Of a stretch of DNA of 64,000 nucleotides, positions 34,589 to 46,922 are shown piece by piece. Position numbers and translations under genes: made by a program. Origin of the DNA: Lepus europaeus (lineage: Eukaryota; Chordata; Mammalia; Lagomorpha; Leporidae); NCBI RefSeq assembly GCF_033115175.1, contig NC_084842.1:27239549-27303548 (forward strand). The letters are read 5' to 3'. Under the pieces are notes generated by a model. It saw only the letters and a program-made list of their open reading frames with translations. It did no database searches and had not been told where the DNA came from. How positions within the stretch are numbered: the first letter of the stretch is position 1; each line of letters starts with the position of its first letter.

Positions 34589-35936
34589 TACAGAAATACT
34601 CTACATTTTTTTCAAATCAGTTCTGTGCTAGGATTATCAACTACAATCTTGTTGTACACCAACTCATCTGCCCTCAATATGACTGCTACAATGACAACCT
34701 TACATATCATTGTTTATCAGTGCATTCTGCTTTTTACTTTATCATCCAAGTTTTATATCATTTATGGTAGAGAAAATGTGCACCTAGACAACCTCTCTTT
34801 AGGACACATTTCCCACTTGACACATTTGCAAAACCTCGGTGTCTACTTTGAGGTAGACTAAGACAGCACAAGATTTCTGTGCTTTAGATACCTGGCGGCA
34901 CCCCACTTCTCTAGGAGGAGGAAGCTCTTGCCAGCATCTCTTTCCTGCATGAGATCTGACCAGGAAGCCTGTTTGTGCTCCTTCTCACTTTATTTACATT
35001 TCCCAGGCACTTTCCACACACAGGCATTGTATCATCGAGAGACTTTATTCCAAATCTGGGACTTAGCAGTTCTGCACAGTGCTCCTTCCACACCTGCATC
35101 TCAAGAGAACAAGTGATAGAGGCTGGTGTGTTGTAAACAGTTTCACCTCAGGCAGAACAGGCTCACCTGCTCAAGAATTCCAGAGACATAAAATTGCTTT
35201 ATTGCTGCCTTGCTTTGCCTAGGCAACTACTCATGCTTTATCAAAAGCCCAAGAATAAGACAAATTTCAGACCTCAGATTTCATCTAAACACTTAGGTGG
35301 AAGCTGTTCTAAGTCTGGCCCCACTTAATTGGATTTGAAGGCCCATTTATAAAATGTATTTAATTCTGAGAATTTAAACCCTGTCCTGTGCTAGCTGGTG
35401 GGCAGTCGGGGCTGCTCTCTGTTGGCTCAATGAAAGTGAATTGAACTGGTTGTGTCCTCTGATTTCCCAGCTGGTAGAAATCCATCCCACAAGTTCCTTC
35501 TTTCTCACTCATATTTTCCTGTCTTCTCCAGTTTCCATTTTTTTTCTTTATATTTTGCTGAGTTCAGCAACATTTACAAGGGAGTTTTAAGTGTGATTCC
35601 AAAATTAGACCCAAAAAGGCATACATTAATAATGTTTAACATCAGACACATTGATTGAGTTATCCCAAATCAAGACAGCCCTTCACATGCTAGAGCCACA
35701 CTAATCACCACACACATAAGTACATACACACACTTGTTCCACTAACACTAGTGTACAAACCACTTAATGTAAAGCAGTTATCATGTCCATTCTAGGAGCA
35801 TGTGGTCTAATTAGGGGAGCAAGAACACTTTTTTACATTTTTGCTACATTTGTAGCAGGTCTCTATCTCAGTTTAGATTTTTACACTGGAATGTGCAAGA
35901 AACGTTAATTGTTTTTCTTTAACTCATTTATTTGAC
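34589..35936. other. Unannotated sequence
   Basis: About 1.3 kb with no recognised repeat and no coding signal. Confidence 0.5.
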
Positions 35937-36251
35937 TTTTTTTTTAAAAAAATGATTTTATTTATTTATTTGAGAGGTAGAGTTACAGACAGAGAGACAG
36001 TCAGACGAGAGAAAGGTCTTCCAATCTGTTGGTTCACTCCCTAAATGGCTGCAATGGCCTAATCAGAAGCCAGGAGCTTCTTCCAGTCTCCCATGTGGTT
36101 GCAGGGGCCCAAGCACTTGAGCCATCTTCTGCTGCTTTCCCAGCACATTATCAGCAGATTGGAAGTGGGACAGCCAGGACTCTCAAACTGGCACCCATAA
36201 AGAATAGCATCGCAGACCAAGGCTTAACCCACTGTTGCCAAAACACCAACC
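35937..36251 (-). mobile_element. CSINE, reverse
   Basis: ATTTTATTTATTTATTTGAG start with a decayed end TTGCCAAAACACCAACC. Confidence 0.9.
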
Positions 36252-36359
36252 ATTCTTATGATCTTTTTCAAAAAGAACTAAAGATGCAGATCAAATTGTA
36301 ATGCTATTTAGGGTTCCATTAATACATTTTTTTTTAAAAAACACATTGCTTTGTTTTTC

Positions 36360-36830
36360 AGAAAACTGTACCACTTTATCGAGGGGGTGTTAGCAGGTCG
36401 GTTTCCAGCATCCGCACAGTGTGCTTGCCTTCCGTCTTTGTCCTCTTTTAAGCCCGTGGTTGTTGCCCTTTGGCTGCTTCGAGCATTCTAATGGCCGGGG
36501 ACTGGGCATATTCTCCTCCTTGTCAGCGGTACCATCTCCAGGCTCATCCGCTGCCTTCGACAGAGCCACTGCCTCTCCACCAGACTCCACATCTGGTGCC
36601 TGAACTTCCATTGCTTCCTTACTGTCAATCTCCTAAGTACTTGAGTATCCCCACTTCAGACGGTGCTTCCTTGTTGAGGTTGTTCCTCACTGCTCTCCAG
36701 GGCCAACAAAGCTCCAACCAGTTGCAAAGACTCTTGTTCCTTTCCTTTTTTCTAGATTTCCACCTTGTTCCCAAATGCCTGCTCCTGTTTCTCACAGTTG
36801 GTTCTCAGTGAGAAAGAATGAAGATGTTAC
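36360..36830 (-). pseudogene. Possible decayed retrocopy of an unidentified gene
   Basis: On the minus strand, non-repeat-like open segments follow each other with a stop or frame change between them. One contains ESLQLVGALLALESSEEQPQ. The next runs from an ATG at 36611 (MEVQAPDVESGGEAVALSKA) through a GNNHGLKRGQRRK stretch to the stop at 36390, and a frame change there would give HTVRMLETDLLTPPR. The acidic then basic composition looks protein-like. I do not recognise the parent. The T8 at 36331-36338 could be a poor poly-A remnant. It may be chance. Confidence 0.3.
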
Positions 36831-36946
36831 AAAGCATGAAGACATGACTTCCCTGGCAGAGGTCTGCCAGCTGCTGTATTTTAAACAATTAATTTCACAA
36901 CCCTCTGGAAATCAAAATGTAAGGCTACATTAAACTGATGGTTTTT

Positions 36947-37277
36947 ATTTGTTAAAAAGATGTGTTTATTTATTTGAAAGGCAGAGGTACAGAAAGGCAG
37001 AGTCAGAGAGAGAAGAGAGAGAGAGAGGTCTTTCATCTGCTGGTTCACTCCCCAAATGGCCACAATGGCTGGAGCTGGGCCAATCTGAAGCCAGAAGCCA
37101 GGAGCTTTCTCCGGGTCTCCCACCGAATGCAGGAGCCCAAGGACTTGGGCCATCTTCTACTGCTTTCTCAGGCCATAGCAGAGAGCTGGATGGAAAGTGG
37201 AGCAGCTGGGACCAGAACCGGAACTGGAGCTCATTCGGGATGCCTGCCACCGCAGGCTACACCACGGCGCCGGCCCC
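36947..37277 (-). mobile_element. CSINE with exact TSD
   Basis: Complete reverse copy ending ACCACGGCGCCGGCCCC. TSD AAACTGATGGTTTTT is exact at 36932-36946 and 37278-37292. Confidence 0.97.
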
Positions 37278-37292
37278 AAACTGATGGTTTTT

Positions 37293-38400
37293 AAAATGGG
37301 ACTCTGATCACCTGCACGGAGTTAACAGTTTTCCAAATATTTAAATAGTTATCTGCCTAGAATGTTTGAAGATCACCTACTCCAGAAACTAAAAGAACTG
37401 TTTCATAATGAATGGAAATTAGGGCAGACATGCCTTGGTGGGGGGTGGGGAGCAGGTCCCAAAAAGCAAGTGAGACACTGCAGGTTGGACAAGACTGGGC
37501 AGAGCTGATCCACGGCTGCCTTTATGGTCTCAAGGGAAGGAAAAATCCTGGTGTATTCAGGAACCTATGAGCAGCTCTGTGCCTGCAGTGTGCAAGGGAC
37601 ATGCAGGGTCAGGTGTTGTGACACTGATAAGTCTGGACTTGTTCCTGCAGCAAAAAGGAGAAACAAACATGTCTGCCCAAGATGGGTAATCCTTGGCTGA
37701 CACTGGGAAGATACCAGTTAAAAACTTCTAGAAACATAAGCCCCCTCCTTTGGAAACAGAAGAGCCTGTGCAGGCTGGGCGGGGAGTTCTCACTTACTGG
37801 CTGCCTCCTGGGTCCCTGTGCTTTCCTCCACTTGCTCTCTTGCACCCTCTTCCCATGCTGACTACGGCACAGAAAAATTCCCTACTCTGTCCCTACCACC
37901 GGGTCATTACCTCTACAGATGTTCCCCCCAGCTCCCTTCCAGCCTGCTTAAGCCTCTGTCCTAAGTGCATTGAGGTCTGTTTCCTCTCTTCCTCAATTCC
38001 TGCCTCTCACTCTTGGGAAACGAACACCAAAACAAAATAAAGCAAACTCTGCCTCACGTTATTCCGTGTGCACTTGGACCTTAACACCTCCGAGTGAAAG
38101 CTTAGCTCTCTGTGAGTTTAGCGCTCTGTCACTCATTCAACACACGCTATGTATTTCAAATTTTGCACGGAGCACGGAAGAGAGACAACTTCAGTCCCTG
38201 GGATGTCTGTGGTCCGGTGGGAAGCCAGGAAGTCAATAGGAAGTGACAATGCAGAGCAGGAAGTGCAACCCTGGGTGGGGTAGGGGTGCAGGGGCTGCAG
38301 ATAGGGCTGGAGGCCACCCCTTCCCAGCTGAAAATGGGGAAGAGGAGCACTCCAGCGAGAGGGCAGCAGTGCACAAGCCGTGAGCAGAGGGAGGTGGTAG
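37293..38400. other. Unannotated sequence
   Basis: Moderately GC-rich and unrecognised. Confidence 0.5.
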
Positions 38401-38583
38401 GCTCCTGGCTTTGACCTGGCCCAGTCCCAGCCATTGTGGCGATTTGGGGAGTACACCAGTGGATGGAAGATTCTCTCTCTCTCTCTCTCTCTTTCTCTCT
38501 GGCTCTCTCTCTCTCTCTCTCTTGCTCTCTCTCTCTCTCTCTCTCTCTCTCCCTTACCCTCTGAAACTCTGCCTTTCAAATAA
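38401..38583 (+). mobile_element. CSINE 3' half with large CT tract
   Basis: It begins at GCTCCTGGCTTTGACCTGGC. A CT-rich microsatellite spans 38472-38551. Confidence 0.9.
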
Positions 38584-38602
38584 GCAGATGCAAACAGGCA
38601 GC

Positions 38603-38742
38603 AGTGATGGCTGAGTGATGGCTGGGTTCCTACCATTCACAAGAGAAATCTGGATGAGTTCCTTGGGTCCTAACTCCGGCCCAGGGCATTTAAAGAGTAA
38701 ACAAGATGAAGGTAGATCTCTTTCTTTCTCAGAAAAAAATGG
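38603..38742 (+). mobile_element. Old CSINE fragment
   Basis: GTGATGGCTGGGTTCCTACC and GGTCCTAACTCCGGCCCAGG, truncated and diverged. Confidence 0.5.
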
Positions 38743-39537
38743 AAGTTCCCCGCCTGGGGGTGGAGGATAGGATATGAGGGCTTACTGGTAGCAGCTTTGT
38801 TTGTTTCCTAGAAGTGCCTTGTCTCTGAAAACAGCTCCTCCAGTGTTGCACTTCAGCTCCCTGGAAACCCTCTGCCTTCGGGCCATTCCACGCCCTCTGT
38901 CAGCCTCCTCTCCCCAGTTAGGTCTCTTCCTTAACTCCTGGAGCAATGACTCTAAAGAGCAGGCAGTGTGTGAAAGCAACTTGAACACTCACAGTAGGAG
39001 AAAAAGGATGGACATGGGTTGTTGTATTTACTCGTAAGCTCTGTAGTACAACAGACGGGGCAGGACTGGAGACCCCAGAAGCCAGAGGACCACCAGCTTG
39101 CACTGCCTCTGTGGCCTGGAGAAGTTCTAACCCCCCTGCAGCACGTCCTGTCACTCCTCCCTTGGGAGAGCGCAGACTGCTGTTGACACACGCTCACCCA
39201 TCTACACACACGTGCACACACTTGCACGCATGCACTCACAAGGTGCCCATGGACGGGCTGTGTGTGTGAGCTGTGAAAGTCAGAACTTTCCACTACAAAT
39301 GGTAGGGATCTGGGTGATCACTACACTGAGCTTTGAATTTTTATAGATGTCTGATTTTTTTTCTTTTCTTTTTTTTTTTTTTTTTATTTTTTTTCTTAAC
39401 AAAACTGTTAGACAAAAAAAATCCCATCCTCTGGACGGTTTTCCAATCCCTCCATCCAGGGGCACCCTTCAGGCCCTGCCCAATTTCACACTCTCTCTTC
39501 CTCCAGTGACAAGCTTCTCAGATTCTGTCACATTGCC
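38743..39537. other. Unannotated sequence
   Basis: An imperfect CA-rich segment lies at about 39188-39240 and a T-rich run at 39355-39394. Otherwise nothing is recognisable. Confidence 0.5.
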
Positions 39538-39553
39538 AAAGCTTTGGGTATTT

Positions 39554-39592
39554 AAAAAAAAATTTTAAATCTTATTTATTTATTTATTTTTT
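39554..39592. other. AT-only insert between two copies of a target duplication
   Basis: A9, TTTTAAATCTT and (ATTT)n, ending in T6, flanked on both sides by AGCTTTGGGTATTT. It looks like the tail of a SINE or L1 insertion with the body lost. Confidence 0.55.
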
Positions 39593-39606
39593 AGCTTTGG
39601 GTATTT

Positions 39607-39948
39607 TTTTAAAGATTCACTTATTTATTTAAAGAGTTACACAGAAAGAAGAGAAGCGGGGTGGGGTGGGGGGGTGGTCTTCCATTTGTTGGTTCACTCC
39701 CCAGTTGGCTGCAACAGCGGGAGCTGCACCAATCTGAAGCCAGGAGCTAGGAGTCAGGAGCCAGGAGCTTCTTCCAGGTCTCCCACGTGGGAGCAGGGAC
39801 CCAAGAACTTGGTTCATCTTCTACTGCTTCCCAGGCCATTGCAGAGAGCTGGTTCAGAAGTGGAGCAGCCGGGACTCGAACCGGTGCCTGTGTGGGATGC
39901 CAGCACTTCAGGCCAGGCGCTAACCCACTGCGCCACAGTGCCGGCCCC
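39607..39948 (-). mobile_element. CSINE, full length, sharing a triplicated TSD
   Basis: Complete reverse copy ending CGCCACAGTGCCGGCCCC. AGCTTTGGGTATTT occurs at 39540-39553, 39593-39606 and 39949-39962. Confidence 0.97.
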
Positions 39949-40063
39949 AGCTTTGGGTATTTTTATGACAACATCTTTCCTAAGAAGGATTCACATTTTA
40001 TCTCCAACCGTAAGGTAAAGGTGCTGTGTGTCCTCTTAAATGGGTTTCAAGATAAATAAATAA

Positions 40064-40391
40064 GGCCGGGCCGCGGCTCACTAGGCTAATCCTCCGCCTG
40101 CGGTGCCAGCACCCCGGGTTCTAGTCCCAGTCGGGGCGCTGGATTCTGTCCCGGTTGCTCCTCTTTCAGGCCAGCTCTCTGCTGTGGCCCAGGAGGGCAG
40201 TGGAGGATGGCCCAAGTGTTTGGGCCCTGCACCCGCATGGGAGACCAGGAGGAAGCACCTGGCTCCTGGCTTCAGATTGGTGCAGCGCGCCAGCCATGGC
40301 GGCCATTTGGGGGGTGAACCAACGGAAGGAAGACCTTTATCTCTCTCTCTCTCTCTCTCTAACTCTGCCTGTCAAAAAAAAAAAAAAAAAA
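40064..40391 (+). mobile_element. Young-type CSINE
   Basis: GGCCGGGCCGCGGCTCACTA head and a pure poly-A tail. TSD AGATAAATAAATAA / GGATAAATAAACAA. Confidence 0.95.
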
Positions 40392-42129
40392 GGATAAATA
40401 AACAAGAGAGAAGTGGAGAGAAACTGGGGTGGGAGTTGTCTTCCCAGAGACCCCTAAAGCATCACACAGAGGTCTCATCTATCCTGTTGATACCCACATT
40501 TGGACAGCATGCTGTCTAAATCATGTCCCAGCTGGTTCTACTTTAAACTGGCTGCTGGTCTGAGACCCATGGCCTCTTTGGACCATCGACTGGTCGTGTG
40601 TTAAATGAGGCCATCGTCCCAGGTGGTTACTGGACCAGCCCACCTGACCACATTACAAGCAGGCAGATTCCTGGGCACACGGTCAGCAACACAAGAAACA
40701 AGGGACTCGGTGACCCATGGGGCTCCCTGGAGCTGTGCCACACAGGAAGCTTATGACAAATGGTGAGATCTGCATTGTCACAACAAAGCACCTCCTTCCC
40801 TCCTCCCAAGTTCATTATCCACGCATTTGACCTGGACCCGATCATTTTGAGGGGCACAGCTCTCCAGGAAGCTGCTGACACATGAGCCAAAGAGAGTTCA
40901 GATGAAAATGGAGTCCAGGCAGATACTCTAAAATCCAGAAGCACTGTTTTGTTGTTGTTGTTTTTGGTCTTCTTTTAAAATAAACAAAATTGCTCATCTC
41001 TTTCTGATTAAAATACATTTAAGAAGCAAAACCACCTTAACTATTATTTCAGATTTTCTGCTGTTCAGAATGCTCTTTTTGTACGTGTTTTCAAAAAAAA
41101 AAAAAAGCTTTGTGAAAGCGTATTTCAGTCTAAAAATACAAATACTTTCCTTTAGGAAGTCGCCACTCCCTTCCCTTACATATTTGAGGAAATACTGCAA
41201 ATCTAACTGTAATGATGTTAAGACAAAAAAGGAAACCCAGCCGCAAAACAAAGCCCTGCTCTTGTCCCATGGGCGCAAACAGCAGCCAACGCCCACGTGA
41301 TGAGAGGCAGGTGGGGACCCCTTGTCAGTGTCACACACCACCTTCCGCCTTCAGTGGGCTCAATGCTAAATAAACCTACGTGGAGGCCAACAAAGGGCCT
41401 TTTCATTCCAAAGTCATACAAAAACACACGACCTAGGCCTCAAGTTCTGAGTCTCTTCTACCTTCCATCGGCTGAATAAACTACAGGAATTCACTCATAA
41501 TCCTTCGGTACGATCCTCCTTCAGAGAAGTCTGAGCAGGAGCGCCGTCTGGCCAGCCGCAGCGCTCGGTGACCCCTGGCTCTTCCCCAACTGTTCCCTTG
41601 TCCCGACTTGTCTGGATTATGTGATCATCCTGACAATGGCCCAGAGATGAATCCCTGAAGGAACTCTGGCTGCTTCCCCTTTCTTCTGCGTATTTCAAAA
41701 AATTAACAAGAAGCATGCTAGAAAAATGTTGTGCGGGCTAACTACTTGGGCCACAGGTCCACACACCTTGTGGGTACACTTTTTTTATTTTTGCTCTGGC
41801 CGTCAAAGGCTTACGGCAACACAAGAATCTACAAGGTGCCAATTGAACACACAAGACCCTTAGCAAGTGCAGCCAACATGAAAAACACATACATATTTCA
41901 TATCATCTCTTAAAGAGCTTTATGTCTTGTTGGGAAGGGAATTATCAGCAAGTTAAGCACATAAAGGACAAGAGTATGCATGCAAAAAACTATGAAAGAC
42001 ATGTGACTTTACTGAACAGAAGGTTCAGCTTGAAGTTGAGTGTGGGGGGACTGCCACAGGCAGAATAAGCAGAGTGGCAGTCAGTGCCACGGGCTTTAAT
42101 TGAAAATGGCCTTGACCCTGAGCTAGGCT
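40392..42129. other. Unannotated sequence, SINE-free
   Basis: 1.7 kb with no recognised transposon, a GTT/T-rich patch at 40949-40966 and A14 at 41092-41106. No exon was seen. Confidence 0.5.
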
Positions 42130-42219
42130 CTGGCACATTCTTAGCTAGGGGATCTAGAGCAGAATACTTGACCAGTTTCTGCCTTAAGTTCCTCGTTGGT
42201 AAAAAGGGGATAATACAAG
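42130..42219 (+). mobile_element. MIR fragment
   Basis: CTTGACCAGTTTCTGCCTTA and CTCGTTGGTAAAAAGGGGAT. Confidence 0.55.
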
Positions 42220-42523
42220 TGCCTTAGTCCATTTTCCACTGCTATAGCAGAATGCCTGAGATAGGAAATATATAAAGGAAAGAGGTGTATTCCTGTTCAT
42301 GGTTCTGGAAGTCCAGGAACACGATGCTTGCACTTGCTCAGCTTCCAATGGGGTCTCATGGCAGAAAGTGGAATGACAAGCGGGTGCACGCAGAGAGAGA
42401 AAAGGGGGCCAAACCCAGCGATGGCTAACCCATTTCCACAAGGACAGTGCCCCACCTTGCAATACACTGGCTGTTAGATCTCTATGTGAGTTTTGGTGGG
42501 GAACAACCAAACCCAAACCATTG
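42220..42523 (-). mobile_element. LTR, MST/MLT-like, reverse
   Basis: TGCCTTAGTCCATTTTCCAC, TCATGGTTCTGGAAGTCCAG and CCAAACCCAAACCATTG. Confidence 0.6.
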
Positions 42524-43375
42524 TTCAAAGTACTTATCACAGGAGGTTGCTGTAAGGAACATACACACACACACACATTACTTATTTATTGTCCAATGTT
42601 CACTAGAATGTGAGCGCCATGACAACAGGAACTAGTGACTGTTTGCTGTTTGGTGACTTTGTCCGGAATCAACTTAGCTCAGGTGGCATTACATTTCCAG
42701 TGCTCTCTTCCCTGCCTGTTTCTGGGTTGGGGTGGTTAGCAAGAGAACATGACACAGGTCTGGAAGACAAAAGCCAGGCCTCTGGCCTGCCTTTGGACTC
42801 TGCAGGCAGTGCCAGCCCACACATATGCCACTGACCTGCAGGCACATCCTGCTTCAAGAGCCAGCGGCTGGGCGCACACTTCCCCCTTCCTTTTATGTCT
42901 CTGAGTCTGGGCTCGGGTGCACCTGCAGCTCCTACACATCACCCAGCGTATCACAGAAATACAGGATCCTGTTTGTTCTCATGGGTCCCAGAGAGCCCTG
43001 CAGGCTCCAGCGTGTTCTCCCAGGTCAGTCTGCCCTTGCTATTCCCTTTACACACCCAGCTTTCCTTCCCCACGCCACTCTTCACAACCCACAGAGTCTT
43101 CCTTGCCAGAAGGAGCAGCAACAGTCTGGACAGAGGCCTCCAGTAGCTCCCACAGCTGTGTGCAGTCCAATCCCTCAAATAAATCCCCTGTCCTATAGCC
43201 CTGGCTTGCATGGAAATCAGACCCCAATGTGGCGCCAGAGAAGGTGTTCTCTGATCCAGTTCTAGGATATCTGAAATTGGTTCTCTGAATGACCCCCCTT
43301 CCCCTAGAAAAGACAAAAGCAAAACAAAAAAAATCCAACTTATTTGTTTGTAGCTATAGAGCCAGGTTTTCTTCC
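42524..43375. other. Unannotated sequence
   Basis: An (AC)n patch lies at 42562-42578. Several overlapping open frames at 42825-43338 show no conserved features. Confidence 0.5.
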
Positions 43376-43726
43376 TTTTTTAAACAAATATTTATTTATG
43401 TACTTATTTATCTATGTATGTATGTATCTATCTATCTAAAGGCTGAACGATAGAGAGAGAAGGAAAGATTCCATCTGTTGGTTCACTGCCCAAATGGCCG
43501 AAACAGCTGGGACTGGGCCAGGCTGAAGTCAGGAGCCAGGAACTCTATCAGGACTCCCACATAGGTGGCAAGAACTCAAGTATCTAAGCCATCCTCCGGT
43601 GCTTCCAGGCACCCGAGTAGGGAGCTAGATCGGAAGTGCGGTAACCAGGACTTGAACTGTGCTCCAGTAAGAGGTGTGGGCATTTCAAACAGCGGCTTAC
43701 CTCACTGCACCACAGCACCTGTCCCC
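43376..43726 (-). mobile_element. CSINE, old, with TATC/TATG microsatellite
   Basis: The tail region has turned into (TATG)n and (TATC)n at 43411-43438. The body reads to CACCACAGCACCTGTCCCC. Confidence 0.85.
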
Positions 43727-43827
43727 AGAGTCAAGTTTTCTAAAACCCAACGTCCAATCCAGCTGAATTCTCAATATTACAAGATCTCTTTTCCTGAAGT
43801 TAAAGCAATGACTGGGAAGGAACGGAG

Positions 43828-44060
43828 TCCTGAAATGTGGGATGGCTCGTGTAGATGGGTCCTCCCTACCACCCACATGAGAGGCCTGATTGGGTTCCCT
43901 GGCCCTTGGTTTTGACCTGGGTCAAGACCCTGCTGTTTATAAACATTTGGGGAGTAAATCAGCACAGACTGGTGTGCTTGCTCGCTCTCTCTTGCTCACT
44001 CTTGCTCTTGCTCACTTACTGTCTCTTTGTCGAATAAATAAATATTTTTTAAAAAAGAGA
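43828..44060 (+). mobile_element. CSINE, 5' truncated, old
   Basis: ACCCACATGAGAGGCCTGAT, CATTTGGGGAGTAAATCAGC and CGAATAAATAAATATTTTTT. Confidence 0.75.
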
Positions 44061-45186
44061 AAGAAATAGCAAAGACAAAGCTTCTGGTGCTGAAAGAACA
44101 GAAGACGCAGCAAAGTAACAGCTGCTTCAGACATACTCAGTGTTTAAGAATGAAAGGAACTGGTTCTTACCCATGGCTAAGAGACCCAGCCCTCATGAAG
44201 TTACCCTCACACTAATTCCTACATCTTAGATCATTTTTTCCCAGCCTTGTGCACCTTTTGCAATTGTCAAATATTTTTACCCACAGAAGGCTGTGAAATG
44301 CAGTGAATTTTAATGAGAGTCTAATTAAATCACTTAGCCATTCAAGCGCAATAACCTCCCTCTTTCTCCAATTGTTCTCGCTTGTGTGGAGCTGGTCCCC
44401 TGGCTTGCGCACCATGAGCGCGCATCATTCTCCCCTGTTCTAAGCGCTATGGGGTCCACCTGGTTTCTGAGTGCAGTTTATGACCCCAGATTTCCTATCT
44501 TTGTACATTGGGAAAGTCTGAACTTGTACATCTACACTTTGGTTTCCATTAACACAGCTGGGGCCAGAATCCAATAGATCACGTGGGTCAGCCCTAGACA
44601 AAAGGACCAGTCAGAGGCATCTGAACTCAGCGCCAGCTTTGGGGGCGTCAACTTTCTCCCTACCCCTGCCCCCAGAAACACTATTGTCCTCAGGAGTTCC
44701 AGCAGAAAAAGCCTAAATTTTTTAGTTTAAAGCAGGTTTGGTCCTACAGTCCTCTTCAGACTCTTAAGTTCTCCTTATTAAAAAAAAAAAAAAAAAAATT
44801 ACCAACTTTTTCCTCACAGTTATTTATTACATAAAGTTTAAATTCTGAACCATGTAACACCAATCAGTTGATCAAATTATTCAATTCAGAGAATTTAAAT
44901 TTTGTATTTTCCCATTTGTAAAATAAGAAAAATATATCAACTGCTTTCATCACTATACTAGGAACACAGTTTTGAACAGTCTACTAGTTAATTACTTAAT
45001 GATCTTTCATTGATTCATGCCATTGTAATATTTTTATGCCAAATTTTTAAATATCAAAGAAGAGGTGCCATCACTTTGTACACAAAAGCAAACTTTACAA
45101 AATTCCGCTTACCAGGATTTTCAAACTGAACCATCCCCTTAAAACAAACACAAAACATCAAGTTGGGGTGGGAGATGTACATATGC
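44061..45186. other. Unannotated AT-rich sequence
   Basis: A18 at 44780-44798. No exon or repeat was recognised. Confidence 0.5.
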
Positions 45187-45361
45187 AGGAGTTTTGAAAA
45201 GGTCATGGAAAAATAGAATTAAAACTATGAGTTTATTTTGGAGAAAAACATTATTTTCACAATATATAGAAAATGTGCATTGTGAAAAAACTATTCAAGG
45301 ATTTCAATTTTATTTGCATCAAAATGATCTCGGTTTTAACTACATTTTCTATGAAGTACCC
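45187..45361 (+). mobile_element. Mariner-like MITE, near complete
   Basis: GGAGTTTTGAAAAGGTCATG at the start and TTCTATGAAGTACCC at the end read as decayed inverted ends. The interior is GAATTAAAACTATGAGTTTA. Confidence 0.55.
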
Positions 45362-45700
45362 ATTGTGTATATACACATTTCACCTTTACCCAAAAACATC
45401 TTCATTTTCCTCCATAAACTGTGACAATCTTTACTTTATAGTAAATCTCATTGTGGGACCATTGTTGCTTATAATAACTTTTCATCTACTCAAACAAGTC
45501 AAAAAACATTTAAAAGACTCATACTCTTGAACTGCCCCAAGATGTTTATAATTCAATGGCAAGATTTATAAAAAGTAAAGACTAAAAGAATCTTAAAAAA
45601 CATCCAATTCTTCTCACTTCTAAATATTTTCTATAAATTCTAATAGGTATTTTCTGTTTCTGTTTTTGTTTCAATGATTAGTATTAACTCAAGAAGTTCC

Positions 45701-46354
45701 TGGGACAGGCTTTGTGGCTCAGCGGGTTAAGCGGGTTAAGCTGCCCACATTAGAAGGCCGGCGATGTGGCTTAACAGGCTAATCCTCCGCCTTGCGGCGC
45801 CGGCACACTGGGTTCTAGGTCCTGGAAGGGGCGCCGGATTCTATCCCGGTTGCCCCTCTTCCAGGCCAGCTCTCTGCTATGGCCCGGGAGTGCAGTGGAG
45901 GATGGCCCAAGTGCTTGGGCCCTGCACCCGCATGGGAGACCAGGAGAAGCACCTGGCTCCTGGCTTCGGATCAGCACAGTGCGCCGGCCGCAGCGGCCAT
46001 TGGAGGGTGAACCAACGGCAAAAAGGAAGACCTTTCTCTCTGTCTCTCTCTCTCACTATCCACTCCGCCTGTCAAAAAAAAAAAAAAAATGCCCACATTA
46101 GAGAGCCAGATTGAGTCCCAGCTACTCTGCTAATGATCCATCTTCCTGATAATGCAGAAGACAGTGGAGATGGCCCAAGTACTTGGGTCCCTACAACCCA
46201 TGTGGGAGAGTTCCAGGCTCCTGGCTTCAGCTTGGCTATTGCTCACATTGTGGGGGAGTAAACCAGCAGGTGGAAGATTGAGCTGTGTGTGTGTGTGTGT
46301 GTGATTCTGCCCTTCAAAAAAAAATATATCAAGGTCTTAAAAAAAAAAAAAAAA
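45701..46354 (+). mobile_element. Old CSINE split by a young CSINE
   Basis: The head GGGACAGGCTTTGTGGCTCA carries a duplicated GCGGGTTAA. The body resumes at 46103 and ends with (GT)n and poly-A. Confidence 0.85.
45755..46089 (+). mobile_element. Young-type CSINE inside an older CSINE
   Basis: GC-rich subtype with poly-A tail. TSD TGCCCACATTAGA is exact at 45742-45754 and 46090-46102. Confidence 0.97.
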
Positions 46355-46733
46355 GAGACATTCTTTCCTTGGTTAATTGTTAAACATTTTGGTACTGAAA
46401 GAACACAGGGGTCCTCATATCTCATTTAAATGTCAACACATAAACTATTTCTTCTGACTTTCACTTTGGATTGATGCTTTCTGAGACATTTAGTAAAAAT
46501 CATAAGTAGGTTTGATGAATAAACTATTCAATATAGACTCAAATGTGAATTTCAAGTAAATAGTTTTTAGTATAAATATGTTGCAGGCATTGCATTGGTT
46601 ATAAATTTCTTTTCATGACTGTTCTAAAATTCAGATTTAACTTGGTGTCCTGTATTTTTAACAACAACTCTATTAAGAGATTCAGATCATGAGACTGTAT
46701 CACTTTCAGTGTACAATTCCGTAGGTTTCAGCA

Positions 46734-46922
46734 CAGTCGCATGCCATCTAACAACGTGTTGGTCAACGACTGTTTATAGAGATGACAGTGGTCCCATAAA
46801 ATTATACCAGTGACACCATAGCCCTCTTAGTGGGTGTAAGTATACTCTATGATGTTTGCATAGCAACAACATCACCTAATCACACAGCTCTCACAATGGG
46901 TCCCTGCATGAAGTGGGACATG
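46734..46922 (+). mobile_element. DNA transposon remnant (Tigger-like MITE)
   Basis: AGTCGCATGCCATCTAACAA at one end, GTAAGTATACTCTATGATGT and GTCCCTGCATGAAGTGGGAC near the other. The family name is tentative. Confidence 0.45.

Noticed and set aside
38472..38551. Regular array resembling a CRISPR or satellite
   Set aside because: It is a CT microsatellite inside a SINE tail, with no spacers. The window is mammalian.
38133..38636. 167-residue minus-strand frame
   Set aside because: Its Arg/Glu-rich part is a CT microsatellite read in reverse.
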